From Nitrospinaceae bacterium (GTDB lineage: Bacteria; Nitrospinota; Nitrospinia; Nitrospinales; VA-1), in NCBI GenBank assembly GCA_029261655.1, contig JAJDAY010000030.1, positions 1 to 64,000 on the forward strand: a DNA stretch of 64,000 nucleotides, written 5' to 3'. Positions 1 to 8,480 of the stretch are shown here, in pieces. Below the pieces are notes generated by a model. That model ran no database searches. It was not told where the DNA came from and saw only the letters and a list, made by a program, of their open reading frames with translations. Numbering within the stretch: the first letter of the stretch is position 1; each line of letters opens with the position of its first letter. The position numbers were made by a program, and so were the translations under genes.

Positions 1-12
1 CGGTTTATTTGT

Positions 13-40
13 TTGCAACGTTTTATCAGGATGTTATAAT
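13..40 (+). promoter_or_regulatory. Predicted sigma-70 promoter of tatA
   Basis: A perfect TATAAT lies at 35-40. A weak -35 (TTGCAA at 13-18, or TTTGCA at 12-17) stands 16-17 bp upstream. It points at the tatA start about 40 bp downstream. The -10 is convincing and the -35 is only 4 of 6. Confidence 0.5.
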
Positions 41-78
41 TTTAACTTCATCAAATTCTAGCAAGAGGGTTTTTTCTT

Positions 79-381
79 ATGATGGGTATAGGTTTTCCTG
101 AACTGATGATCATTTTGGTCATCATCATGATTATTTTTGGAGCCGGAAAGCTTCCTGAAATAGGCAGTGCTTTTGGAAACAGCATCAAAAACTTTAAGAA
201 GTCCATGAAAGAGTCGGATGAAATGAAGGACGACATGGATATCAGTAAAACCATGGAAGAGGGAGATGCCCCAAAAGCTGAAATCGGGGAAGGCGTCAGC
301 GGAGATAATGGAAGTAATGAGGAAGCAACCCCATCTGCCGAAGAACCCGCTCCCTCTACTGAGGAAAAACAGGCAAAATAA
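79..381 (+). CDS. tatA: Sec-independent translocase protein TatA/TatE family
   Basis: Pore-forming subunit of the twin-arginine export system in the inner membrane. A single N-terminal transmembrane helix (about residues 8-19) is followed by the hallmark FG hinge (residues 20-21) and KLPE, then a charged amphipathic stretch and an acidic, Ser/Glu/Pro-rich tail. The length of 100 aa is slightly long for TatA because of that tail. Two ATGs stand side by side at 79 and 82; AAGAGGG at 63-69 serves either. No tatB or tatC lies next to it, so the other Tat genes must be elsewhere. Confidence 0.9.
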   Translation: MMGIGFPELMIILVIIMIIFGAGKLPEIGSAFGNSIKNFKKSMKESDEMKDDMDISKTMEEGDAPKAEIGEGVSGDNGSNEEATPSAEEPAPSTEEKQAK

Positions 382-390
382 TGAACGCCC

Positions 391-410
391 TTGGCCTCAT
401 TAGAGGCCAA
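391..410 (+). terminator. Perfect 8-bp hairpin after tatA
   Basis: TTGGCCTC (391-398), loop ATTA, GAGGCCAA (403-410). The stem begins 9 bases after the tatA stop. No T-run follows, so it may be a Rho-assisted end or an RNA-stabilising hairpin rather than a classical intrinsic terminator. Confidence 0.4.
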
Positions 411-617
411 AGAGAGCGCAGGTTGAATACTTTTGTACGCTGAGCTTCTCCAAAGCCCTTTTTTCAATAGATCCCCCAATTCATTTCATTGCATCGCTTT
501 TTGATTTCCGGCATCTAAACAGAGTCACTCAGGATCTCTTTATGCCCTTAAGAAAGCGCTGTTTTATGAAAATCTGAAGAATTTTTAAAAAACAGCCCCA
601 AATGGGGGATTAAAAAA

Positions 618-1247
618 ATGTCGTTCACGCAAAATAAAGAGACCAAAGAAGCCGAGGAAGCCCTGGTCAGGGAATTTCAGGCGGGTAATCTTGATGCGTA
701 CGACAAAATCGCGGAGATTTATCAAAAGAAAATCTACGCCCTCAGTTTCAATTTGACACGTAATCAGATGGACGCGCAGGATGTGACCCAGGAAGTTCTG
801 CTAACCCTTTTTAAAAAGGCGCATACCTTTCAGGGAAAATCGGCTTTCTCCAGCTGGGTGTACCGCATCACCCTGAATGCCAGCTACATGAAGCTCAGGA
901 GCAAGAAAAAGGAACCCAACGTTTCATTGGAGGATTTGCTTCCTTCTTACAATAGTTCCGGATACCAGCAGGATAAAATTCAGGATTGGTCGGAAAATAC
1001 GGAATCTTTTTTATTCGCTAACGAGACCCGCGAGGTCATCCAAAAAGCTGTAGACCAGTTGCCCGAAAAAGAAAAAGTGGTTTTCATACTCCGTGATGGT
1101 GAGGGGTTGTCCACCGAGAAGGTGAGCGATATTCTGGAGCTTACGATTCCAGCCGTAAAATCCAGACTGCACCGGGCAAGATTATTTTTAAGGAAAAAAC
1201 TTTCGCCTTATTTTGAAGAATATGGTTCCCGGAGAGAAAAAAAATGA
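618..1247 (+). CDS. RNA polymerase sigma-70 factor, ECF subfamily
   Basis: Alternative sigma factor of 209 aa, typical for the ECF group. Region 2 (about residues 25-90) shows the DAQDVTQEVLLTLF helix and the SSWVYRITLN segment used in -10 recognition. Region 4 (about 150-200) has the LPEKEKVVFILRDGEGLS helix-turn-helix preamble and a VKSRLHRARLFLRKKL recognition helix. GGGGGA at 604-609 lies upstream of the ATG. The stop overlaps the next start (ATGA at 1244-1247), so the sigma factor and its presumed anti-sigma factor are translationally coupled. The linker between regions 2 and 4 is fairly long and acidic. Confidence 0.92.
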   Translation: MSFTQNKETKEAEEALVREFQAGNLDAYDKIAEIYQKKIYALSFNLTRNQMDAQDVTQEVLLTLFKKAHTFQGKSAFSSWVYRITLNASYMKLRSKKKEPNVSLEDLLPSYNSSGYQQDKIQDWSENTESFLFANETREVIQKAVDQLPEKEKVVFILRDGEGLSTEKVSDILELTIPAVKSRLHRARLFLRKKLSPYFEEYGSRREKK

Positions 1248-1486
1248 TTTGCTGTAAAGAATGCCTGGACATGCTGTCCGAATATCTGGATGGAGATTTG
1301 GACGCAAAAGCCAGCGCCGATCTTGACGAACACTTTCAGGATTGTCCGCCGTGCATCGCCTTTTTGAACACGTTTAAGACTTCGACCAGTTTGTGCCGCG
1401 AAACTCTGCGACAGGTGGACGTTCCTGAAGTCGTTCAAAAAAAGATGAAAGAATTTATTGACCAGCAAAAACAGAACAAAGGTTAG
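1244..1486 (+). CDS. Putative soluble zinc-binding anti-sigma factor (zf-HC2 type)
   Basis: Small 80-aa protein with the H-x3-C-x2-C zinc-binding anti-sigma signature (His30, Cys34, Cys37) plus Cys3, Cys4 and Cys7 near the start. The CLDMLSEYLDGDLD helix is typical of zf-HC2 domains. There is no transmembrane segment, unlike most anti-sigma factors, so it should act in the cytoplasm, as RsrA-like redox switches do. The 4-base overlap with the ECF sigma gene supports a regulator pair. The sensed signal is unknown; a thiol or metal role is inference. Confidence 0.82.
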   Translation: MICCKECLDMLSEYLDGDLDAKASADLDEHFQDCPPCIAFLNTFKTSTSLCRETLRQVDVPEVVQKKMKEFIDQQKQNKG

Positions 1487-1560
1487 TTCGAACTCCTTTC
1501 GCAAGTTGAGTATTAACCTGCGAAAATTCCAACGCTTTCCTCTATTTCGGAATACACCCG

Positions 1561-1589
1561 TTGACAAATCTACAGAGTTTAACTATAGT
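1561..1589 (+). promoter_or_regulatory. Predicted sigma-70 promoter of the DUF151 nuclease gene
   Basis: TTGACA (1561-1566), exactly 17 bp, TATAGT (1584-1589). It lies 107 bp upstream of the ATG at 1697, giving a leader of about 100 nt. Both boxes and the spacing are close to consensus. Confidence 0.72.
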
Positions 1590-1696
1590 CGAATCAGGTG
1601 TGGCGACACGGTAAAGGGCTTTTTCTGCAAGGTATTATACTGAGGACTCAGCCTTTTTTCTTACCCAAAAAAACTTTAATAAAAAGGTATTCCCTC

Positions 1697-2185
1697 ATGG
1701 TTGAAATGAAGGTTGAAGGCTTGACTTTGGACCCTCTGACCAATATGCCTATCATTATTTTAAAAGACTCAACGGGTGCCAAAGCGCTCCCGATCTGGGT
1801 GGGATATTTTGAAGCCAATGCCATCGCTCTGGAAATCGAAAAGATCACCACACCCCGTCCCATGACGCATGACCTTCTCAGAAACCTCATCAATACCATG
1901 CAGGCTAAAATCGACCATATTCTCGTCAGCGAATTGAAAGACAATACTTTCTACGCGGTGATCTCCCTTGTATATGGAGGCAACACGGTGTCCATAGATT
2001 CGCGTCCCAGTGACGCGATCGCCTTGGCCCTTCGAACCAAGTCACCGATTTATGTAGAAGAAAAAGTGATTGAAGCCGCTAAGAGTCTGGACCTGCCCGA
2101 CCCCGAAACCACAAAGCTGGACGAAAAAAAGCAGTGGAAAGACTGGCTCGACAATATCAAGCCACAAGATTTCGGCAAACGGTAA
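1697..2185 (+). CDS. Bifunctional nuclease family protein (DUF151)
   Basis: Protein of 162 aa matching the DUF151/BFN family throughout: an N-terminal MKVEGL strand, the ALPIWVG segment, RPMTHDLL, and the SRPSDAIALALR motif near residue 100. BFN-type proteins are described as having DNase/RNase activity, but the biochemical role in bacteria is poorly defined. A longer frame is open from 1598, but family alignment and an AAGG about 9 bp upstream favour the ATG at 1697. A near-consensus promoter lies upstream at 1561-1589. The C-terminal tail is Lys/Asp-rich and probably flexible. Confidence 0.88.
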   Translation: MVEMKVEGLTLDPLTNMPIIILKDSTGAKALPIWVGYFEANAIALEIEKITTPRPMTHDLLRNLINTMQAKIDHILVSELKDNTFYAVISLVYGGNTVSIDSRPSDAIALALRTKSPIYVEEKVIEAAKSLDLPDPETTKLDEKKQWKDWLDNIKPQDFGKR

Positions 2186-2249
2186 AATCCCGGTTCCCTT
2201 AGTTTTTCCTTCCTTTAAAATTATTTCCTTATTGTTAAAAGAGCCACCC

Positions 2250-3122
2250 GTGAAAAATATAGGAATCTTTTGCAAGCAAAAATTTCCTGTGGGGCACAAG
2301 GTTTTGGCCGACCTGATTGAGTGGCTGGTCAAAAAAGATTGCCAGGTGATTCTCGACAAAAACACCGCAAGCATTGCGGGTCAGGGTGCTTCGTGTTCGT
2401 GGGAAGACATTTCCGACCGTGCCGACCTCATCATTGTGCTTGGCGGTGATGGAACTATTTTGAGAGTGGCTCGAAATGCCCATTCTTTCAAGGTGCCCAT
2501 ACTGGGAGTCAACCTGGGGACCTTGGGGTTCCTGGCTGAAGTCACCCTGGCGGATCTCTATGAAGTTCTGGAAAATGTTTTGCAAGGTCGCTATGAATGC
2601 GAAAACCGGATGCTTCTGAACGCCTGCATTTGGCGGGATAAAAAAAAGGTGGGCGACTACAATGTGCTCAATGACGTTGTCATCGGAAAAGGAGCGTTGG
2701 CCCGAATCGTTAACCTGAAGGTTCAGGTGAACAGCCAGTACATGACCTCCTATCGGGCCGACGGTCTCATCATATCCACGCCCACGGGTTCCACCGCTTA
2801 CTCCCTGTCGGCTGGCGGTCCCATCATTCACCCCAGCATGGACGCCCTGGTTCTCAGCCCCATTTGTCCTTTCACCCTGACCAACCGGTCGATTGTGATT
2901 CCCGATCAATCGGTCATTCAAGTGGAACTCACCACAGAAAAAGAAAATGTACGCGTCACTTTTGATGGCCAGAAAGGATGTGATATGTTACAGGGCGATC
3001 TATTGGAAGTGAAAAAAGCCAAAACATCCATCCAGTTGATCCAGGCTCCTGGAAAAAATTATTACCAAATCCTGCGCAATAAACTGCATTGGGGCAGTAA
3101 CGTTGCAAATGTAAAGCGGTGA
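2250..3122 (+). CDS. nadK: NAD kinase
   Basis: ATP-dependent phosphorylation of NAD+ to NADP+ in the cytoplasm. The GGDGT motif lies at residues 65-69 and the NDVVIG motif at 141-146, followed by RADGLIISTPTGSTAYS and the ISPICPFTL region, all diagnostic of the NadK fold. From the GTG at 2250 the protein is 290 aa, the usual family length; the frame stays open further upstream, but that part reads as non-coding and overlaps the DUF151 gene. The gene starts about 65 bp after that stop and may be co-transcribed. Confidence 0.93.
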   Translation: MKNIGIFCKQKFPVGHKVLADLIEWLVKKDCQVILDKNTASIAGQGASCSWEDISDRADLIIVLGGDGTILRVARNAHSFKVPILGVNLGTLGFLAEVTLADLYEVLENVLQGRYECENRMLLNACIWRDKKKVGDYNVLNDVVIGKGALARIVNLKVQVNSQYMTSYRADGLIISTPTGSTAYSLSAGGPIIHPSMDALVLSPICPFTLTNRSIVIPDQSVIQVELTTEKENVRVTFDGQKGCDMLQGDLLEVKKAKTSIQLIQAPGKNYYQILRNKLHWGSNVANVKR

Positions 3123-3147
3123 TTTTTTTTCAGCCACTTATCCTTAA

Positions 3148-4092
3148 ATGACACTCACATCCCGCGATTTGCCAGCCGTCAACCAAAGCATCATTGCCTG
3201 CGGTCAACGAGTTGACATTGGCGCGCCCGTCGTTCTTTGGAATGATGAGGCGGGGTTCAATTGCCCCAATAAGCGGGGTCGGGAAGATTGCAGTCAGCAT
3301 GACCCAGCCCTCAATGACCAACCCACCCTGCCCGATGGCGCATATCGAATCCTGGATACTGAGGTCGCTTACCAGGAATTAAAGCAAACGGTGCATCAGT
3401 TCATCCTCCATTATGATGTGTGTTTTTGCTCCTGGCAATGTCACCAGCTCATGAAGGACAGCACTTTTAAAGGAAGCCAGTTTTATCTCGATCTGGACGG
3501 AACGATTTATCAGACCTGTGATTTGTACTGGAAAACCAACACGGGGCCTTCTGATGATCGAATCGGAAATATTCGGTCCGTGCATGTGGAAATGGCCAAT
3601 CTATCGTGGGAAGCCTTGCGGGAAGAATCGGATCTGTACAAAGTGACCGAGGACCAGTACCAAAAAATAAACGGGCAGTGGCAACTCATTCTTCCTCAGA
3701 CCTACCGGGATAAATTGCGAACGCGGAATTTTAAAGTCGTCCCTGCCAGAACCCATAAGCAACGGGGATATTTCAGCAGACGCATCAACGGCACCATGGT
3801 CAGGATGTGGGATTTCACGGAAGAGCAATATCAGTCGGTCATAAAGCTTTGTCTGGGCATCCACAAATTGCTTCCAAAAATAAAACTCAAAGTTCCTAAC
3901 AGCAAAAAAAACAACCGGACTCCCCTCGACAGGATCAAAAATTTTTCCAAATTTTCCGGGGTCCTGGGTCATTGTCACATCCAGCAAGGTACGGCTGGCG
4001 ATCTCAAACCAAAATACGACCCTGGTTCGGCCTTCGACTGGTCCCGACTTAGAAAAGCGTTTTTACAGGAAACCAGAAAAAAAAGAGGTTGA
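3148..4092 (+). CDS. N-acetylmuramoyl-L-alanine amidase (amidase_2 type)
   Basis: Predicted zinc amidase cutting the amide between N-acetylmuramic acid and L-alanine in peptidoglycan. First zinc ligand is His88 in the LHYD segment, with the VHVEMAN strand downstream; the second is in GHCHIQ (His275/His277) and the third in the DPGSAFDW motif near residue 291. The length of 314 aa exceeds the bare domain, with a 60-residue insertion between core elements. No signal peptide is visible, so it is either cytoplasmic (recycling, AmpD-like) or leaves the cell another way. It begins 25 bp after nadK. Confidence 0.8.
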   Translation: MTLTSRDLPAVNQSIIACGQRVDIGAPVVLWNDEAGFNCPNKRGREDCSQHDPALNDQPTLPDGAYRILDTEVAYQELKQTVHQFILHYDVCFCSWQCHQLMKDSTFKGSQFYLDLDGTIYQTCDLYWKTNTGPSDDRIGNIRSVHVEMANLSWEALREESDLYKVTEDQYQKINGQWQLILPQTYRDKLRTRNFKVVPARTHKQRGYFSRRINGTMVRMWDFTEEQYQSVIKLCLGIHKLLPKIKLKVPNSKKNNRTPLDRIKNFSKFSGVLGHCHIQQGTAGDLKPKYDPGSAFDWSRLRKAFLQETRKKRG

Positions 4093-4210
4093 GTTAAAAC
4101 CCGAAAAACCGTCCACGTCCGCACAAAAATAGGTTGACCTCCTGCCCTGTTTGACGATAGCCTTACCAAACCAGTTCCCCAATTTAATAGCTCAGGAAGT
4201 GACCTATAAT

Positions 4211-4750
4211 ATGACACCAGAAAAAAATAAATTTTCAGGTTTGGGAAAGCTTTTGCAGATCGCTCTTTTCCTGCTGATCGTGTTGGGTTTTGCAAACGCA
4301 GGCTTGGCAGAGACCTTGTACGTAAAAAAATCCGACACCAAACTACAGGCTACGGATTCTGCGAAATCGGAGGTGATCGCAAAACTGGATGAGGGAACCC
4401 CGGTCACCGTGATCAAAAAACTGAAACGGTTTTATCAGGTGTCAGAGCCAGGCGGTAAAAAGGGGTGGGTTTTCAAATTCAAACTCACCTCAAAAGCCCC
4501 GGAAAAATCCTCCGGCGGTTCCGGCGAATTATTGGGCGCCTTGGGGGGGAAACAGAAAATCGCCGCCAGAGAATCTTCTTCAGGGTCCAGCATCCGCGGA
4601 TTGACTCCTGTTTCCGAGAATCACGCAAAAAAGAAAGGTATCTCAGCAGAAGATATTAAGGCTGTGAAAGAGATGGAAACCTTTCAAGTCAGCCCGGAAG
4701 AAATGGAACTTTTCCTTAAAGAGGGGCGATTGGGTGAGTATGGGCAATAG
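4211..4750 (+). CDS. Exported SH3-domain protein
   Basis: Protein of 179 aa with a Sec signal peptide (hydrophobic residues about 13-30, likely cleavage after GLA). A bacterial SH3 domain covers about residues 34-90 (LYVKKSDTKL, LDEGTPVTVI, GWVFKFKL). The remaining half is Ser/Gly-rich, then acidic and helical. SH3b domains usually bind peptidoglycan or partner proteins. AGGAAGT about 10 bp upstream supports ATG 4211 over an earlier in-frame ATG at 4151. It lies just ahead of two M48 proteases and may belong to the same envelope-related transcription unit. Confidence 0.8.
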   Translation: MTPEKNKFSGLGKLLQIALFLLIVLGFANAGLAETLYVKKSDTKLQATDSAKSEVIAKLDEGTPVTVIKKLKRFYQVSEPGGKKGWVFKFKLTSKAPEKSSGGSGELLGALGGKQKIAARESSSGSSIRGLTPVSENHAKKKGISAEDIKAVKEMETFQVSPEEMELFLKEGRLGEYGQ

Positions 4751-4801
4751 TCTTTAAACCGTATTTTTACTTTCGCGATACGTTTTCAGGTCCAGCATAA
4801 A

Positions 4802-5851
4802 ATGAAAAAAAATTTCACAATTCTCGCCCTGGCCGTCACGAGTCTGATCTGGGTTCAATCGTGTCGTACCGTAGACTCCAAGAGTGTCGGTGATTTCGTG
4901 GACAGCGTGTCGAAAAATTTTAATGATGTCGTGGATGACATGCAGGGCAGGGGAGAGCAATCGCGGCAGGCCCATGCGGAAAAGAATGCCCCCCAGAAAA
5001 AAGAATCTCTCGGTCAGGAGGCTGGCGGTGGCGGATTGATCGGCGTCGCGGAGTCTTTGGGAATTGACAGGCAAACGGCGAAAATTGCGAAAAGTGCCGT
5101 CGGTTTGGCGCAGGCGCTTCAACCGATTGGGCTGGAAGAAGAGTTGACTCTCGGCGGTTCGCTTGCCTTGGAAGTGGTGCACAAATTTGGCGGATTGTAT
5201 AAGAACCCCGCTCTGCAAAACTATGTCAATCTCGTGGGAAAATCATTGGCCGATGTGTCCGACCGTCCCGAAATCGACTACCATTTTGCGGTTTTGAATA
5301 CCGATCACCCCAACGGCTTTGCCACTCCCGGCGGGTATGTTTTCGTCAGTATCGGCTTGCTCAGGCTTCTCGAAAGTGAAGCTCAATTGGCCGGAGTGTT
5401 AGGACACGAAATCGCTCACATCACCCAAAAGCACGCCCTGGAAACCCTCAAGCGCAGTAAAATTCTCTCAGGAATGAGTAGCCTGACCATGTCCGCTATG
5501 AATAAAAACGAGGGTATGTTTAATAAGGTCATTCTTGAAGCGTCCAACACGCTTTTTACCCACGGGCTGGACAAGGATCTGGAGTATGAAGCGGATAAAC
5601 TGGGCATGGAATACGCTTACAGGATGGGCTACAAACCATCCGGCTTGCAAGAGTTCATAGAAATTCTGGACAAATCCAGCCTGGGGAAAACATCCATTTA
5701 CTTCAGCACGCATCCTAGCTTCCCGGACCGGTTGCTGGGGCTTGGCCAGCTTTTACCCCAATATAAAGGAGGGGATCATTACCCCGTCCTCGCCGCGCGG
5801 TATCAGTCCAGAGTTAAAGAGCAACTATCTAAAGTGAATGGGCAACTTTGA
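4802..5851 (+). CDS. M48 family metalloprotease, lipoprotein
   Basis: Periplasmic zinc protease of the M48 (BepA/LoiP/HtpX-like) type, 349 aa. The signal peptide ends in a VQSC lipobox, so a lipid anchor on Cys21 is likely. A low-complexity linker precedes the protease domain. The zinc motif HEIAH is at residues 202-206 and the third ligand is Glu263 in EYEADKLG. Relatives act in quality control of outer-membrane proteins. The next gene is a close paralogue, identical over 65 consecutive residues, pointing to recent duplication or gene conversion. Confidence 0.92.
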   Translation: MKKNFTILALAVTSLIWVQSCRTVDSKSVGDFVDSVSKNFNDVVDDMQGRGEQSRQAHAEKNAPQKKESLGQEAGGGGLIGVAESLGIDRQTAKIAKSAVGLAQALQPIGLEEELTLGGSLALEVVHKFGGLYKNPALQNYVNLVGKSLADVSDRPEIDYHFAVLNTDHPNGFATPGGYVFVSIGLLRLLESEAQLAGVLGHEIAHITQKHALETLKRSKILSGMSSLTMSAMNKNEGMFNKVILEASNTLFTHGLDKDLEYEADKLGMEYAYRMGYKPSGLQEFIEILDKSSLGKTSIYFSTHPSFPDRLLGLGQLLPQYKGGDHYPVLAARYQSRVKEQLSKVNGQL

Positions 5852-5918
5852 AATAGGAAGAAATTTTTTGGACCACCCTGATGTTCTGTTCTTTATCCTG
5901 AACCCGGTAGAAAACTAA

Positions 5919-6896
5919 ATGAAAAAAATATTTGCATTCCTGATACTGGCCGGCGTGAGCCTGATTCTTACTCAAATGTCGCATTCATTCGACTTTGGTG
6001 GATTGCTGGAAGACTTGACGACAAAGCCGCAACCCAAATCCCCACCCGCGAAACAACCGTCTTCCAAGGAACCACCCCCTGAACAAGGGGAGGGAGGGTT
6101 GCTCGGCCTGGGCGAAGCCCTGGGGGTTTTCGATAAAAAAACATCGCGGATTTTGCAAAAGAGCGTGGGTGCCGTGCAGTCGTTTCAACCGATCGGGCTG
6201 GAAGAAGAATTGACTCTCGGTGGTTCGCTTGCCTTGGAAGTGGTGCACAAATTTGGTGGATTGTATAAGAACCCCGCTCTGCAAAACTATGTCAATCTCG
6301 TGGGCAAATCCTTGGCCGACGTATCCGACCGTCCCGAAATCGACTATCACTTTGCGGTTTTAAATACCGACCATCCCAACGCGTTTGCCACTCCGGGCGG
6401 GTATGTGTTTGTCAGCGTGGGTTTGCTCAGGCTGTTACAAAACGAAGCCCAGCTGGCGGGAGTGCTGGGCCATGAAGTCGCTCATATCACCAAGAAGCAC
6501 GCCCTGCAAACCTTGAAACGCAGTAAAATGCTCTCAGGCGTGAGCGGCTTGACCATGGCCGCCCTGGACAAAGACGAAGGTTTGTTCGGTCAGCTCATCA
6601 ACGAGATGTCGAATATTCTCTTCACGCATGGGTTGGACAAGGACCTGGAGTTTGAAGCCGATAAATTCGGCATGGAATACGCCTACAGAATGGGTTATCA
6701 CCCGGCGGGATTGAAAGAGTTTATTCAAATCCTGGGCCAGTCCAGTTCGAGTAAATCTTCTATCTTTCTCAGCACGCATCCGGGACCAGCGGAACGATTT
6801 CAGGGACTCAGTCGGCTTTTACCGCAATATAAAGGAGTGGGGCTCTACCCGGTTCTCGCCAGGCGGTATCAATCGACCGTTAAAGGACAGCTGTGA
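5919..6896 (+). CDS. M48 family metalloprotease, secreted paralogue
   Basis: Second M48 protease of 325 aa, paralogous to the lipoprotein form just upstream. It has an ordinary signal peptide with no lipobox Cys, so it is probably soluble in the periplasm. A Pro/Lys-rich linker (about residues 35-55) precedes the catalytic domain. HEVAH occupies residues 185-189, and the third ligand is the first Glu of EFEADKFG. Between the two copies, QPIGLEEELT through LNTDHPN is identical, and the DNA differences there are synonymous. Its stop overlaps the next start as GTGA. Confidence 0.92.
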   Translation: MKKIFAFLILAGVSLILTQMSHSFDFGGLLEDLTTKPQPKSPPAKQPSSKEPPPEQGEGGLLGLGEALGVFDKKTSRILQKSVGAVQSFQPIGLEEELTLGGSLALEVVHKFGGLYKNPALQNYVNLVGKSLADVSDRPEIDYHFAVLNTDHPNAFATPGGYVFVSVGLLRLLQNEAQLAGVLGHEVAHITKKHALQTLKRSKMLSGVSGLTMAALDKDEGLFGQLINEMSNILFTHGLDKDLEFEADKFGMEYAYRMGYHPAGLKEFIQILGQSSSSKSSIFLSTHPGPAERFQGLSRLLPQYKGVGLYPVLARRYQSTVKGQL

Positions 6897-7390
6897 AGCC
6901 GGCAGGAATTTTTCGGGAAGAGCTTCCTGGAGAAAAAAAGAGCATCGTCAATTTATTAATGACGGGGTATATCGTCGTTATTTCCTGTTTGGGCTATGCC
7001 GCGTTTTATATTTTTATCCAGATGGTGCAGTTGGAACGCATTGTCGCCACCATCAATGTCCAAACCCAAACCCCGGAACAAGTTCAATTACTGCGAGATC
7101 GGATGACCCGGACCACCGATCAGTTGCGCAATGAAATCGTGGGCCTCGCTATTTTTGGAAGTGTGATTTGCCTGATTGGCGGAGGTTACACGATCAACAT
7201 GGTGGTCAGGCCTCTGCGCAGACTCGTCGAGTTTGCTGAAAGTAATGGCAGAACCCCGCTTCCCGAATTTAAATCCAACACAGAGCTTAAGCAGTTGGCC
7301 ACAGCCTTGGGCGAGAAGTTTACGGAAAGCGATGTCCCCGAGGCAAAAGCCGAGGCACAAAAAAATCCTCCCACAAACGGTAAGGGCTGA
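6893..7390 (+). CDS. Membrane protein with HAMP-like linker
   Basis: Protein of 165 aa with two predicted transmembrane helices (about residues 18-45 and 83-103). A short periplasmic loop with a coiled-coil heptad pattern lies between them. A HAMP-like segment (VVRPLRRLVEFAES) follows, then a Lys/Glu/Pro tail. No kinase or methyl-accepting domain follows, so it is a stand-alone HAMP-type protein. The GTG start overlaps the upstream protease stop by 4 bases, suggesting coupling; an ATG at 6959 is a weaker alternative. Function unknown. Confidence 0.7.
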   Translation: MKPAGIFREELPGEKKSIVNLLMTGYIVVISCLGYAAFYIFIQMVQLERIVATINVQTQTPEQVQLLRDRMTRTTDQLRNEIVGLAIFGSVICLIGGGYTINMVVRPLRRLVEFAESNGRTPLPEFKSNTELKQLATALGEKFTESDVPEAKAEAQKNPPTNGKG

Positions 7391-7437
7391 TTCCTGAAGC
7401 CCAATCAGACTCCTTTAATCAGCAACAAAATGATTTG

Positions 7438-8190
7438 TCAGGAACCGGCATAACCATTGGTCATACGGTCCAGTTGCGAGGGGAAGGAAAAAACTTCCTG
7501 GCGGGGAACCCCGATTTCATCCAGCAATTGCACAAAGAAAAAATAGTCCATATTATTTTTCAACGTATCCAAAGCGGTGGCCACCTTCATTTCGTCGTGG
7601 GAGATGGGAACAAACTCTTCGCATATTTCGGGAACGGTCAACGAGAGTTCCCGTGGCCTGTCCAACAGAGGGGCTATCCGGGGAAGCTTATGAATTTTTT
7701 TTATGCCCCGATGGGCGGACTTTTCCATTTCCAGATATTTATTGCATTTCTCACGCAACAGCAATCCTTTTTCCCAGGCGCCCGATTGACTCCAACCCGT
7801 TTTAAGCGCCTTTCCCGGTTTTTTTTCAGCCAATAGAGTCAAATCCCGCATCTCTTGTTGGCGCGTCTCTTTTTTCGATTCCCTGGTTTCCTCCCGCGCT
7901 TCAAATTCTTCCTCCCGTTGCCCCAATCTAAAATCATCGTTTTCCTGAACTTTCTTTTTCCTGGAAAGGTAGCGAACGGTGAGGACTTGTTCATAAGTCA
8001 TTCGGTCAAGCTCCGTGTAACTTTTCAGGGCTTTCTTAAATTCAAATGATTTGGCATGAACCAGCATCGCTTCATAATTCGCAGGGTCTTTCTCTTTCAA
8101 TGCTGCCATTACCGGAGTTATTTTTTTCCAGGCCAGCACGCCGCCCCCTGCCAGGGCGAGAACCAGAATAAATATGATCGCTTTTTTCAT
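7438..8190 (-). CDS. Hypothetical membrane-anchored coiled-coil protein
   Basis: Protein of 250 aa not matched to a known family. The N-terminal hydrophobic stretch (about residues 3-21) is either an uncleaved anchor or a signal peptide. The middle (about 85-125) is very rich in Glu, Arg and Lys and should form a coiled coil. The C-terminal third is helical and mixed. It is convergent with the HAMP-type gene on the other strand, 47 bp apart. Codon use resembles its neighbours. Confidence 0.6.
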   Translation of the reverse strand: MKKAIIFILVLALAGGGVLAWKKITPVMAALKEKDPANYEAMLVHAKSFEFKKALKSYTELDRMTYEQVLTVRYLSRKKKVQENDDFRLGQREEEFEAREETRESKKETRQQEMRDLTLLAEKKPGKALKTGWSQSGAWEKGLLLREKCNKYLEMEKSAHRGIKKIHKLPRIAPLLDRPRELSLTVPEICEEFVPISHDEMKVATALDTLKNNMDYFFFVQLLDEIGVPRQEVFSFPSQLDRMTNGYAGS

Positions 8191-8480
8191 AGAACCCGTT
8201 TTTTAATCATCCAGATTATTGCCCATCTAAGCCTTGTTACCTGATCGGCATTTAACAGGAAAAACAAAACATCTATGGCCTGCGTGACACCGAAACCTTC
8301 GTGGAAGAAGACCTGAAAAACCCGGTGCTCTGCTTCTTGACTAAATGATAGCGATATAAAATTTAACGTTCTTTGAGATCAGGGCAGAGAGAGCCTGTTT
8401 CGTGCAGAAGATTTTAGCTCAGCGTTGTGGGGGCTGTTGTTGGATCGAAGGGGAAAGCTGGCAGGAGGATTAGAGATACT

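Noticed and set aside
1497..1525. TTTCGCA/TGCGAAA inverted repeat after the anti-sigma gene
   Set aside because: Only 7 bp with a 15-nt loop and no T-run; not strong enough to call a terminator.
2235..2921. 228-aa open frame opposite nadK
   Set aside because: Antisense of a clear nadK gene with conserved motifs on the + strand.
8266..8352. Coding-like fragment reading QNIYGLRDTETF to CFLTK on the + strand in the gap before purH
   Set aside because: It follows an in-frame stop and has no start codon or ribosome site of its own; too short to assign as gene or pseudogene without a search.
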